From assembly GCA_946479785.1 (NCBI GenBank), contig CAMLHQ010000055.1, positions 1 through 21,866 of the forward strand: a DNA stretch of 21,866 bases, given 5' to 3'. The DNA is from an uncultured Nitrospira sp. (GTDB lineage: Bacteria > Nitrospirota > Nitrospiria > Nitrospirales > Nitrospiraceae). This document shows, in pieces, positions 1 to 7,390 of this stretch (position 1 is the stretch's first letter; the number at the start of each line of letters is the position of its first letter). The notes under the pieces are model-generated. The model was not told the origin of the DNA and made no database searches. It worked only from the letters and a program-made list of their open reading frames with translations. Position numbers and translations under genes: made by a program.

Positions 1-444
1 GTGTTCCCGTGTAATCTTCGGCGATCGGAAGTCGCCTCTCTCAATCGTACTTGCAGTGGGATGCCTGTGCGGTTCCATGCAAAAGATGCCGGCAAGGTGG
101 AAGGAAAGTTCGACCATCTTTGGATCGTCAGCGTGTTAAACGATCCGGAACGGTTCCCGCATGTCGCGCCTCTGTCCTATGGGCGGGCAGATCCGGTGAC
201 ATTCAATCCCGCACGGTTTGAGAAGGAACGGAAGATTGTGCAATCGATTGTGAACCGTTGCATGCCGAAATTGCGACTACCAGGCTTAGTTACGACTTCG
301 ACTGAGGAGGTCGTCTGGATTGCGGATTGGTGTCACCGGAAGAAGATTCCCTATCTTGTCGAACGCCGACACTATCCTACTGCGTTAGTCGGTGATCCGG
401 TCTGTTTTATAACGATCGGTAAGAAACGCGGCCGTCAAATCTGA
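1..444 (+). CDS. hypothetical protein, possibly 5'-truncated
   Basis: The reading frame is open from the first base of the window (a GTG) to a TGA at 442-444, so the true start may lie outside. An in-frame ATG at 61 is the other candidate (128 aa), but neither start has a clear ribosome binding site. I do not recognise a family. The protein is soluble-looking, with no membrane segment or signal peptide, and contains three Trp, two of them close together (WIADW) before a basic stretch (HRKK), and a basic C-terminus (GKKRGRQI). It is convergent with the gamma-carbonic-anhydrase gene, and the two stop codons overlap tail to tail by 10 bp. That a frame of this length ends exactly at the neighbour's end supports it being real. 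Function unknown. Confidence 0.5.
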   Translation: MFPCNLRRSEVASLNRTCSGMPVRFHAKDAGKVEGKFDHLWIVSVLNDPERFPHVAPLSYGRADPVTFNPARFEKERKIVQSIVNRCMPKLRLPGLVTTSTEEVVWIADWCHRKKIPYLVERRHYPTALVGDPVCFITIGKKRGRQI

Positions 445-974
445 AAACCGGTTTTCGCTTTCGAAGAATCACCCATGTATTGGCTGGCATATTTCACATA
501 GTTGTCCGACGATTCTTTGATCCACACCAGTTCTTTCTCGGTCACCGTCCGCTTGACCTTGGCCGGCGAGCCGAGAATCAAGCTCTTGGGTGGAACGATT
601 GTTCCCTCCGTGACTAATGCGCCGGCGCCCACCACGGAATCCTCTCCGATGACCGCCCCGTCCATGATGATGGCCCCCATGCCGATTAGCACGCGGTCCT
701 TGATCGTGCAGCCATGGAGAACCACGTTGTGTCCGATCGTCACGTCGTTGCCGATGATCAGCGGATGGGTATCGTGGGTCACGTGCAACATGCAAAGGTC
801 CTGCACGTTGGTCCGGTTGCCAAGGCGGATATAGTGCACATCACCGCGAATGACCGCGTGGAACCAGACGCTGCACTGTTCGCCCATCACCACGTCACCG
901 ATCACGACGCCGGTATCTTCAATGAAACAGGATGCGGGAATGGTAGGCCTGATGCCTTGGAACGTGCGGATCAT
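435..974 (-). CDS. gamma carbonic anhydrase family protein (YrdA/PaaY-like)
   Basis: This is a left-handed beta-helix hexapeptide-repeat protein of about 179 aa, the usual size for the YrdA/PaaY/CaiE family. Zinc-ligand histidines expected from the family are visible as H64 (in MLHVTH), H82 and H87 (in IGHNVVLHG). VIRGDVHYI and NVQD, both family signatures, precede them. The start chosen is the ATG at 974 (MIRTFQG), which matches the length of known family members. An ATG at 1019 (15 residues more), preceded by a weak AAAGG, and a TTG at 1034 also lie in frame. The gene is divergent from rimO, whose promoter-like boxes fall between the two. Family members are zinc or iron enzymes or enzyme-like proteins. 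Carbonic anhydrase activity is known for some but not all, so CO2 hydration is an inference here. Confidence 0.85.
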   Translation of the reverse strand: MIRTFQGIRPTIPASCFIEDTGVVIGDVVMGEQCSVWFHAVIRGDVHYIRLGNRTNVQDLCMLHVTHDTHPLIIGNDVTIGHNVVLHGCTIKDRVLIGMGAIIMDGAVIGEDSVVGAGALVTEGTIVPPKSLILGSPAKVKRTVTEKELVWIKESSDNYVKYASQYMGDSSKAKTGFQI

Positions 975-1018
975 AGCCGCACCATAGGGGAATCGGCCTC
1001 TCCCACGCAAGGGTCTCA

Positions 1019-1048
1019 TTGACAGCCTTTTCAAGCGTCCCGTAGACT
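1019..1048 (+). promoter_or_regulatory. candidate sigma70-type promoter of rimO
   Basis: A perfect -35 hexamer TTGACA (1019-1024) is followed after 18 nt by TAGACT (1043-1048), which matches four of six -10 positions. The predicted transcription start (about 1055) lies only two or three bases before the rimO ATG at 1058, so the transcript would lack a ribosome binding site. The prediction rests on sequence match alone. Confidence 0.4.
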
Positions 1049-1057
1049 AATCGGCTT

Positions 1058-2506
1058 ATGAGCCAATCTCTCATTCATGTGGATCGTCCCAAACGGACCA
1101 AATCCGCTTCTACAGTTGGTGCGAAGACCACGATCGGCTTTGTGAATCTGGGCTGTTCCAAGAACCAGGTCGATTCGGAAGTGATGCTGGGCACGCTCGT
1201 GGCAGACGGTTTCGAGCTGACAGGGAATCCGTACAAGGCAGAAGTCGTCATCATCAATACCTGTGGATTCATCGAAGAGGCCAAGCAGGAATCGATCAAC
1301 ACCATTCTCGAGCATGGCCAATTGAAGAGGACAGGAAGCTGTCGAGTCCTCATCGCGGCTGGATGCCTGGCACAGCGCTATCAAGGTGATCTGCTCAAAG
1401 AACTGCCGGAACTCGACGGCGTCGTCGGCACCGGCGAGTTCGGGAAGATTGCCGAGATTTGTCGCAATCTCCTCGCGCCGAAAAAGAGGCATCAGCGGCT
1501 GTGGATCAGCAAACCACCTTATCTTTATGATGAGATGGCGCCCCGCCTTCGTCTGGGTAACCCGCACAGTGCTTATGTGAAGATCGCCGAAGGCTGTAAC
1601 CGCAACTGTGCCTTTTGTGCGATCCCGCTCATGCGGGGCAAGCAGCGCAGCCGGCCGATCGAATCCATCGTGGCGGAGGCGCAAGGACTGGCCGAAGAAG
1701 GCGTCAAAGAAATCAATCTGATTTCTCAAGACACAGTGAACTATGGCATCGATCTCGGTCTGCGGCAGGGTCTCGTCTCATTGTTGCGAGAGTTGGTGAA
1801 GATCAAACATCTGCGCTGGATCAGGCCCTTTTACCTGTATCCGCAGCAAGTGACGGATGAGCTGTTGGATCTCTATGCGGGAGAAGAGACCATAACGAAG
1901 TACATCGATATGCCGCTGCAGCACATCAACGACCGTATGCTCAAACAAATGCATCGATTGGGCGATCGAGCGGCCATCGAGAGGTTAGTAGAGCGCATCA
2001 GGAGTCGTATCCCCGGCGTCACATTCCGCACGGCGTTCATCGTGGGGTTCCCCGGTGAGACCGACGTTGCGTTTGAGGAATTGAAACGGTATGTCGAGGA
2101 AATGGAGTTCGACCGGGTCGCAGCGTTTCTCTATTCCGACGAAGAGGGCACGCCGGCTCTTGGGCTCGAAGAGAAGATCGAACGGTCCCTCATGGAAGAA
2201 CGGCGAAACGAGCTACTCGCCGTTCAAGAGGTGATCGCGTCTGGGAAGAGCCGGGGACGGATCGGTTCGACCATCGAGGTGCTGGTTGACGGTCCTGCTG
2301 AAGACACCGAGCACCTGCTCGAAGGACGGCACGAAGGGCTGGCGCCGGAGATCGATGGGGTAGTGTATATCAATCAGAGAACAGATAATCTCACCCGCCC
2401 ACTCAGTGCACGCCGTGACGCAGCCCGTCCAGAACCCGGCGACTTAGTGAAAGTCAAAATCACCGATGCGGCGACCTACGATCTGGTCGGCCACGTCCTT
2501 TCCTGA
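1058..2506 (+). CDS. rimO: ribosomal protein S12 methylthiotransferase RimO
   Basis: RimO is a radical-SAM enzyme that methylthiolates an aspartate of ribosomal protein S12. The 482-aa product has the methylthiotransferase order: an N-terminal UPF0004 domain with three cluster-binding cysteines (C33 in NLGCSKN, C69 in NTCGF, C103 in AGCLAQ), then the radical-SAM motif CNRNCAFC (C180, C184, C187), and a C-terminal TRAM-like domain from about residue 410. The NLGCSKNQVDSE signature separates RimO from MiaB. A roughly 22-residue basic N-terminal extension precedes the conserved core. No Shine-Dalgarno sequence stands before the ATG, but a promoter-like pair does. purU follows 49 nt downstream on the same strand and may be cotranscribed. 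Confidence 0.95.
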   Translation: MSQSLIHVDRPKRTKSASTVGAKTTIGFVNLGCSKNQVDSEVMLGTLVADGFELTGNPYKAEVVIINTCGFIEEAKQESINTILEHGQLKRTGSCRVLIAAGCLAQRYQGDLLKELPELDGVVGTGEFGKIAEICRNLLAPKKRHQRLWISKPPYLYDEMAPRLRLGNPHSAYVKIAEGCNRNCAFCAIPLMRGKQRSRPIESIVAEAQGLAEEGVKEINLISQDTVNYGIDLGLRQGLVSLLRELVKIKHLRWIRPFYLYPQQVTDELLDLYAGEETITKYIDMPLQHINDRMLKQMHRLGDRAAIERLVERIRSRIPGVTFRTAFIVGFPGETDVAFEELKRYVEEMEFDRVAAFLYSDEEGTPALGLEEKIERSLMEERRNELLAVQEVIASGKSRGRIGSTIEVLVDGPAEDTEHLLEGRHEGLAPEIDGVVYINQRTDNLTRPLSARRDAARPEPGDLVKVKITDAATYDLVGHVLS

Positions 2507-2555
2507 TCCTGCCGAAACTCCTGGAACATCGGCGCATCTGCGAGAGCAACCACGA

Positions 2556-3422
2556 ATGACCGCCCAGCGAAAAGATTCTGTTGTCCTGCTCATCCACTGT
2601 AGGGATCGGAAGGGTATTGTCGCCCGGGTCTCAGGGTTCATACATGATTTCGGCGGGAATATCCTGGACTCTGACCATCATACGGACGAAGAGACCAATG
2701 ATTTTCTCATGCGGATGGAGTTTGCCACCGAAGGGTTGCAGCTCCCCGTTGATGAGATTCCGTCGGCGTTCGCGTCGATTGCCAAGGTCTTCGAGATGCA
2801 GTACGAGGTTCATGCATCCAGGCATCGCACTCGCGTGGGCATGTTGGTGTCAAAGCAGGATCATTGCCTGGCGGATTTGTTGCAGCGGCAGCGGCGAGAT
2901 GAACTGCACGTTGACATTCCGGTCATCATTTCCAACCATGACACCTGCGCCAGTTGGGCGGAACTGTTCAACATTCCGTTTTCAGTCTTTCCTGTGACCA
3001 AAGAGACCAAGCCGCAGCAGGAACAGCAAGTCATTTCCGTGTTGAAGGAACGGCGGGTTGAGTTGGTCGTCATGGCCCGATACATGCAAATCCTGAGTGG
3101 AAAATTTTTGGCGCAAGTTGGCTGCCCTGTTATCAACATCCATCACTCGTTTCTGCCGGCCTTCATCGGCGCGAACCCTTATCGGCAGGCGTACGACCGC
3201 GGTGTGAAAATTATCGGAGCGACCGCCCACTATGCCACGGAAGACCTGGATGAAGGACCCATCATCGAGCAGGATGTCATCCGGGTGGGGCACCGCGATA
3301 CCGTCGAGGATCTTGTGAGAAAGGGACGTGATCTTGAGGAAATCGTGCTGGCCCGCGCGGTGCGCCGCCACATCGAACGACGTGTGCTGGTGTATGGACG
3401 AAAAACCGTGGTGTTCGATTAG
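2556..3422 (+). CDS. purU: formyltetrahydrofolate deformylase PurU
   Basis: PurU hydrolyses 10-formyl-THF to formate and THF, balancing the one-carbon folate pool. The 288-aa length matches the family (about 280). An N-terminal ACT domain (about residues 8-85, VVLLIHCRDRKGIVARVSGF) precedes the formyltransferase fold. The catalytic triad is visible as N194 and H196 (in NIHHSFLP) and D232 (in DLDEGPI). The ATG at 2556 is chosen because it begins just before the ACT domain; the frame is open 30 codons further upstream, overlapping rimO, but that extension looks nothing like the family. Only a weak GAGAG precedes the start. The gene ends 49 nt before the convergent htrA stop, with a strong hairpin between. 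Other folate one-carbon genes in the window are gcvP and gcvT. Confidence 0.95.
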   Translation: MTAQRKDSVVLLIHCRDRKGIVARVSGFIHDFGGNILDSDHHTDEETNDFLMRMEFATEGLQLPVDEIPSAFASIAKVFEMQYEVHASRHRTRVGMLVSKQDHCLADLLQRQRRDELHVDIPVIISNHDTCASWAELFNIPFSVFPVTKETKPQQEQQVISVLKERRVELVVMARYMQILSGKFLAQVGCPVINIHHSFLPAFIGANPYRQAYDRGVKIIGATAHYATEDLDEGPIIEQDVIRVGHRDTVEDLVRKGRDLEEIVLARAVRRHIERRVLVYGRKTVVFD

Positions 3423-3434
3423 CAATTTCAGGAA

Positions 3435-3464
3435 TACGGGGATGGGGTTGCGCCCATCCCCGTA
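3435..3464. terminator. bidirectional terminator-like hairpin between purU and htrA
   Basis: A perfect 12-bp inverted repeat (3435-3446 pairs with 3453-3464) encloses a 6-nt loop. It sits between two convergent stop codons. Neither side has a good T-run, so intrinsic termination is plausible but not certain; it could instead act as an mRNA 3'-end stabiliser. Confidence 0.65.
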
Positions 3465-3471
3465 GAGTAGA

Positions 3472-4980
3472 TTACACTTTCGCGCTCAGAAACAATGCAT
3501 TGCCTCTTCGATTGATCAGAATCAACACATTGTCGCCTTTCTTGACAGCCGAAGAAACCTTCTCAAACTCCTTCACCGATTTCACTGGCTGCCGATTGAT
3601 CTCACGAATCACGTCGCCGGGCATAAGACCGGCCTTATCTGCGCCGCTGTCCGGTTCGACGCTGGTCACGACCACGCCCTGCGCCTTACCTTTCATCCCC
3701 AGTTCCTTGGCCGTATCCTTGTCCAGATCCTGCACTGCCACACCGGCGAATGCATAGTCTTTTTCGCCGGCCTCGGCCTTGGCAGTCTTAGTGGTATCGG
3801 GTTGCTCACCGATCGTAATCGTTAACTCCTTCTCGCGGCTGTCGCGCATGATCTTGATCGGCACTTTGCTCCCCACCGATGTGCTAGTCACCATCCGCTG
3901 CAAGGCCACGGAGTCTTCCACCGGTGATCCTTGATACGACGTGATGACATCACCTTGCTTGAGGCCGCCCTGGTCGGCCGGACCGTCCTCCCTCACATCA
4001 CTGACGAGGGCGCCCTTGGAGTCCTTGATCCCGAAAGACTTGGCTAGGTCATGATTCAGGTCCTGAATGCCGATTCCAAGGAAGCCCCGTACCACCTTCC
4101 CGGTCTTGATCAAACTTTCATAGATCGGCTTACTCATGCTGGTGGGAACAGCAAAGCCAACTCCCTGATAGCCGCCGTTTTGGGAAAAGATGGCTGTGTT
4201 GATGCCGACGAGTTCGCCTCTGGTGTTGACCAAGGCGCCGCCGGAATTGCCGGGATTGATGGCGGCATCGGTTTGAATGAAGTCTTCATACTGCGTGATA
4301 CCCATGCGGCCGCGGCCAAGAGCGCTCACGATGCCGAGGGTCACCGTCGAATTCAGACCGAACGGGTTGCCGACTGCCAGGACATATTCACCGACCTGGA
4401 GTTTCGAGGCGTCGCCCCAAGCCACGCTCGGTAAATTCTGTCCATCGATCTTCACGACCGCCAGATCGGTCTTCGGGTCCGTACCCACGATCTTGCCTTG
4501 AAATTCACGCTTGTCCGGCAGGGTGACGGTCACTTCCCGCGCGCCGTCGATCACATGGTTGTTGGTCAATACATAGCCGTCGGGCGAGACAATCACACCG
4601 GAACCTTGCCCGCCGCCACGATGGCCTCGAGGTGGTTCTCCTGGACCTTGTGGTCCTCGAAAGCCGCGCGGTCCGAACGGGCCGTTCGGACCTCCGAAGA
4701 ATTCTTCCATTCGTTCCCGAAGCTCATCCGGCATAGATCGTCCGTCGGTCACCTTCTCACTTATGACCGTCGTAATATTCACGACCGCTGGTGTCACGGC
4801 TTTCGCGACTTCCGTGAAGCCATTGGCGGGGAGAGCCGCGACGGGACTGGCGACCGCTGCGGGGGCAGGTGTTCCCGAAGCCGGAGATGGGACCAACGAT
4901 TGACTGCCGACAAAAAAGACCGCGCTGAGCACGGCCATGCTGATCGCGATGCCCAGAGTTCTTTGAACGAGCTGACTCAT
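3472..4980 (-). CDS. degP: Do-family (DegP/HtrA) periplasmic serine protease
   Basis: This protease/chaperone degrades misfolded envelope proteins. The ATG at 4980 is fixed by a strong AAGGAGG four bases upstream; the frame is open 19 codons further but without such a site. The 502-aa product has an N-terminal hydrophobic segment (about residues 9-25) acting as signal or anchor, then a Pro/Ala-rich linker. The trypsin-like domain shows the catalytic triad H142 (TNNHVID), D172 (KTDLAV) and S246 (NPGNSGGA). Two PDZ domains follow at about 298-391 and 411-497. An unusual Gly/Pro/Arg-rich loop (about 95-127) lies before the protease core, where family members carry the variable LA-loop. It lies 109 nt downstream of a sensor kinase gene in the same orientation, which suggests regulation by that system. 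Whether it is DegP, DegQ or DegS-like cannot be settled; two PDZ domains favour DegP/DegQ. Confidence 0.95.
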   Translation of the reverse strand: MSQLVQRTLGIAISMAVLSAVFFVGSQSLVPSPASGTPAPAAVASPVAALPANGFTEVAKAVTPAVVNITTVISEKVTDGRSMPDELRERMEEFFGGPNGPFGPRGFRGPQGPGEPPRGHRGGGQGSGVIVSPDGYVLTNNHVIDGAREVTVTLPDKREFQGKIVGTDPKTDLAVVKIDGQNLPSVAWGDASKLQVGEYVLAVGNPFGLNSTVTLGIVSALGRGRMGITQYEDFIQTDAAINPGNSGGALVNTRGELVGINTAIFSQNGGYQGVGFAVPTSMSKPIYESLIKTGKVVRGFLGIGIQDLNHDLAKSFGIKDSKGALVSDVREDGPADQGGLKQGDVITSYQGSPVEDSVALQRMVTSTSVGSKVPIKIMRDSREKELTITIGEQPDTTKTAKAEAGEKDYAFAGVAVQDLDKDTAKELGMKGKAQGVVVTSVEPDSGADKAGLMPGDVIREINRQPVKSVKEFEKVSSAVKKGDNVLILINRRGNALFLSAKV

Positions 4981-5089
4981 ACGTCCTCCTTGTTGATGAG
5001 AGTTGCCAGAAAAGGCCGTCTGGAAAATTACATACAAAAGACCGTAGCAACCGGGGATGAGAGAGCGATTAGGAGAGTATTAGAAGTTG

Positions 5090-6493
5090 TTAAGAGGAAG
5101 CGGAAGAAAGAGGCACAGTGACCGTAAAAGTCGAGCCTTTATGGATCTCGCTCTGCACCTCGATACGGCCATGATGCGATTCAACGATCCAGGCACAGAT
5201 GGCCAGGCCCAGGCCTGTGCCTTTTTTCGTATGGGCGCGGGCGTCGTCGGTGCGGTAGAAGCGATCGAAAATCCTCTTTTGGTCTTCGTGCGAAATCCCG
5301 ATGCCCTGGTCGGCGATAGTGACCTTGGCCTGGTCGGACTCGGTCGTCAACGACATGTCAACCGAACCGCCCGGCTTCGAGTATTTGACCGCGTTGTCGA
5401 CGAGATTAAGGAAGAGCTCGCGCAGCCGCAATTCGTCACCTAAGACCACGGCTGGCATCATCAACCCGAGCACCACCTGGATATCCCGTTCCTGGCCGAG
5501 GAGCGAGGCTTGCCGATGGATATCTTCCAGCAGGGATTCCAGCTTGACCGGCAGGCGCTCCATTTTCACTTCACCCATGTCGGCGCGTGAAAGGAAAAGC
5601 AATTCGTCGACGATGCGCGTCATTCGGTCGATTTCTTCAAGGTTGCTCTCCAGCACGATGGTATAGTCGCCGGCTTCGCGAGGCCGGCGCAGTGCCAACT
5701 CTGTCTCGCCCTTCATGACCGTCAGCGGAGTCCGCAATTCGTGGGACGCATCGCTGCTGAATTGACGAATCTGCCGAAACGACGTTTCCAATCGTGCAAT
5801 CATATTGTTGAACGTGCTGGCCAATCGCCCAATCTCGTCGACCGAAGCGGGCACGTTCAATCGTTGCGTCAAATCGCCGCCGGAGATCCGTTGTGCCGCC
5901 AGAGTAATCGCATCTACCGGGCGCAGTGCCCGTCCGGCAAGAAACCAGCCTCCGGCAAGCGAGACGGCCAACGCGAGCGGCATGGTGACCAGGAGGACCA
6001 GCAGCAGTCGGTTCAACGTTTGATCGACTGATTCCATGGAGGTGCCGACCTGCACGATGTAGAGCAGGTTGCCCCGGTAGATGATCGGCACGGAGATCAG
6101 GCGGAGCGGAGGTTCCTTGGGATATTTGGCGGACTCGAAGATGGTTTGCCCGGAAAAGGCCACTTCGAGCGCTCGGCGGCTGAGCGGCAGTTCATGTTGC
6201 TTCACGTTCGGGGAGCGGATCGTGATTGTGCCTGAGGGACTGAAAATCTGGAAGAACTTGTCGATGCGCGCGAGTTCGGGAAATTGAGACATGAGCTCGT
6301 CTTCGTCGATGAGCGGCAGGAACCCGCGTTCTTCAAGCGAGCGGACGGCGGCCGCGGCAGTTTCTTCCAATGATTGATCGAGCGCATCGCGAAGGCTTCT
6401 GGCCGTGACAAAATAGAGGACGGTCGAGAAGGCGATGAGAATCAACGCGAGGGCGCTGCCGTACCAGAGGGTGAGTCGGAGCCGCAGTGGCAT
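5090..6493 (-). CDS. membrane sensor histidine kinase (HAMP/HisKA/HATPase)
   Basis: This is the inner-membrane sensor partner of the response regulator encoded just upstream. Its ATG overlaps the regulator stop codon (TAATG), indicating translational coupling. The 467-aa product shows a first membrane segment at about 9-30, a periplasmic domain of about 130 residues with no recognised ligand fold, a second membrane segment at about 163-185, then HAMP (about 186-240). HisKA carries the phospho-acceptor H251 in SHELRTPL. The HATPase domain shows an N-box (NLVDNAVKYS, about 363-372), a G1 box (DQGIGI) and a G2 box (GTGLGL, about 425-430). The arrangement resembles CusS/CopS-type kinases but no metal-binding residues stand out, so the signal is unknown. 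htrA follows in the same direction, making an envelope-stress signal a reasonable guess. Confidence 0.92.
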   Translation of the reverse strand: MPLRLRLTLWYGSALALILIAFSTVLYFVTARSLRDALDQSLEETAAAAVRSLEERGFLPLIDEDELMSQFPELARIDKFFQIFSPSGTITIRSPNVKQHELPLSRRALEVAFSGQTIFESAKYPKEPPLRLISVPIIYRGNLLYIVQVGTSMESVDQTLNRLLLVLLVTMPLALAVSLAGGWFLAGRALRPVDAITLAAQRISGGDLTQRLNVPASVDEIGRLASTFNNMIARLETSFRQIRQFSSDASHELRTPLTVMKGETELALRRPREAGDYTIVLESNLEEIDRMTRIVDELLFLSRADMGEVKMERLPVKLESLLEDIHRQASLLGQERDIQVVLGLMMPAVVLGDELRLRELFLNLVDNAVKYSKPGGSVDMSLTTESDQAKVTIADQGIGISHEDQKRIFDRFYRTDDARAHTKKGTGLGLAICAWIVESHHGRIEVQSEIHKGSTFTVTVPLSSASS

Positions 6494-7164
6494 TAATCGG
6501 CCTTCAGCATGTAGCCGCTGCCTCGGATCGTATGAATGAGCTTCTTGGTTCGTCCGCGGTCGACCTTGTTGCGGAGATAGTTGACGTAGACATCGATGAC
6601 GTTCGTGAAGGTATCGAAGTCTTGGTTCCACACGTGCTCAGAGATCATGGGACGTGTGAGGACTCGGCCGGTATGGCGCATGAGGTATTCAAGCAAGGCA
6701 TATTCTTTCAAAGTCAGATCGATGCGCTGCCCGCCTCTTGTCACTTCGCGCGTTGCCGGATTCAGGATCAGGTCATCGATCTGTAGCACACCGGGAGTGT
6801 CAGTCGCGCCTCGGCGGAGCAGCGCACGGACTCGCGCCAAGAGTTCGTCAATCGCAAACGGTTTGGTCAAATAATCGTCGGCTCCGGCATCGAGACCTTT
6901 CACTCGCTGATCGACCTGCGACTGCGCGGTCAGGATGAGGATCGGGGTCTGAATCCGTTCGCGACGAATGCCTTTCACAATATCCAATCCGGATAGCGAT
7001 GGCAGCATCAGATCGACGACGATCGAATCGTAATTGGTTGCGAGCGCCATCTCCAACCCCTTGGCGCCGTCTTCGCACAAGTCGACGGCATAACTCTCCT
7101 CTTCGAGCGCCCGCTTGACGAAGCAGCCCACTTTCGTTTCGTCTTCAATGACCAGGATACGCAT
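6493..7164 (-). CDS. OmpR-family response regulator
   Basis: The 223-aa product has an N-terminal receiver domain with acidic pocket E7/D8, phospho-acceptor D51 (VVDLMLP), T79 and K101 (TKPFA), followed by a winged-helix DNA-binding domain from about residue 125. It is phosphorylated by the adjacent kinase and should bind direct-repeat DNA sites. Sequence flavour is CusR/CopR-like. No Shine-Dalgarno sequence precedes the ATG; instead an extended -10 box lies 11 nt before it. The gene is divergent from gcvP across 226 nt. The likely transcription unit is regulator, kinase, htrA. Confidence 0.95.
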   Translation of the reverse strand: MRILVIEDETKVGCFVKRALEEESYAVDLCEDGAKGLEMALATNYDSIVVDLMLPSLSGLDIVKGIRRERIQTPILILTAQSQVDQRVKGLDAGADDYLTKPFAIDELLARVRALLRRGATDTPGVLQIDDLILNPATREVTRGGQRIDLTLKEYALLEYLMRHTGRVLTRPMISEHVWNQDFDTFTNVIDVYVNYLRNKVDRGRTKKLIHTIRGSGYMLKAD

Positions 7165-7175
7165 GGTGATGAAGG

Positions 7176-7184
7176 ATTATAGCA
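7176..7184 (-). promoter_or_regulatory. extended -10 promoter of the response-regulator operon
   Basis: Read on the minus strand the site is TGCTATAAT, a perfect TATAAT with the TGn extension that can replace a -35 box; indeed no good -35 hexamer is found 16-18 nt upstream. The expected transcription start (about 7169) leaves a leader of only about five bases before the ATG at 7164. Confidence 0.5.
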
Positions 7185-7295
7185 AACCTGCCGCTATCGA
7201 TTTCCAGTAGATCTCTGTGTTGGGAAGCTTGTCAGGAGAGGGAGGCCGGTCTGGTCTGTCCCTATGAAGACTCAACAGGCTGGGTCGTGTGGCGA

Positions 7296-7309
7296 TCTCC
7301 ACTTGGAGA
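7296..7309. repeat. 14-bp palindrome in the regulator/gcvP divergent region
   Basis: TCTCCA and TGGAGA form a perfect inverted repeat with a 2-nt centre. It lies 87 bp before gcvP and 132 bp before the response regulator. It could be an operator or a small hairpin; no known binding motif is recognised, and a palindrome this short can occur by chance. Confidence 0.25.
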
Positions 7310-7390
7310 AGAGGGGGCGAGCATGATAATCTTCGGGTGGCATCCAGATTTCATCGCGAACCAGCACGGTCAGATGGCTAACCACCTCTC

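Noticed and set aside
4498..5121. 207-aa plus-strand frame across the htrA start
   Set aside because: It is antisense to htrA and its ribosome binding site, with no recognisable protein features.
7165..7390. Glycine riboswitch upstream of gcvP
   Set aside because: A GGAGAG and a distant CTCAACAGGC recall parts of the motif, but the conserved core and paired arms are not present in order.
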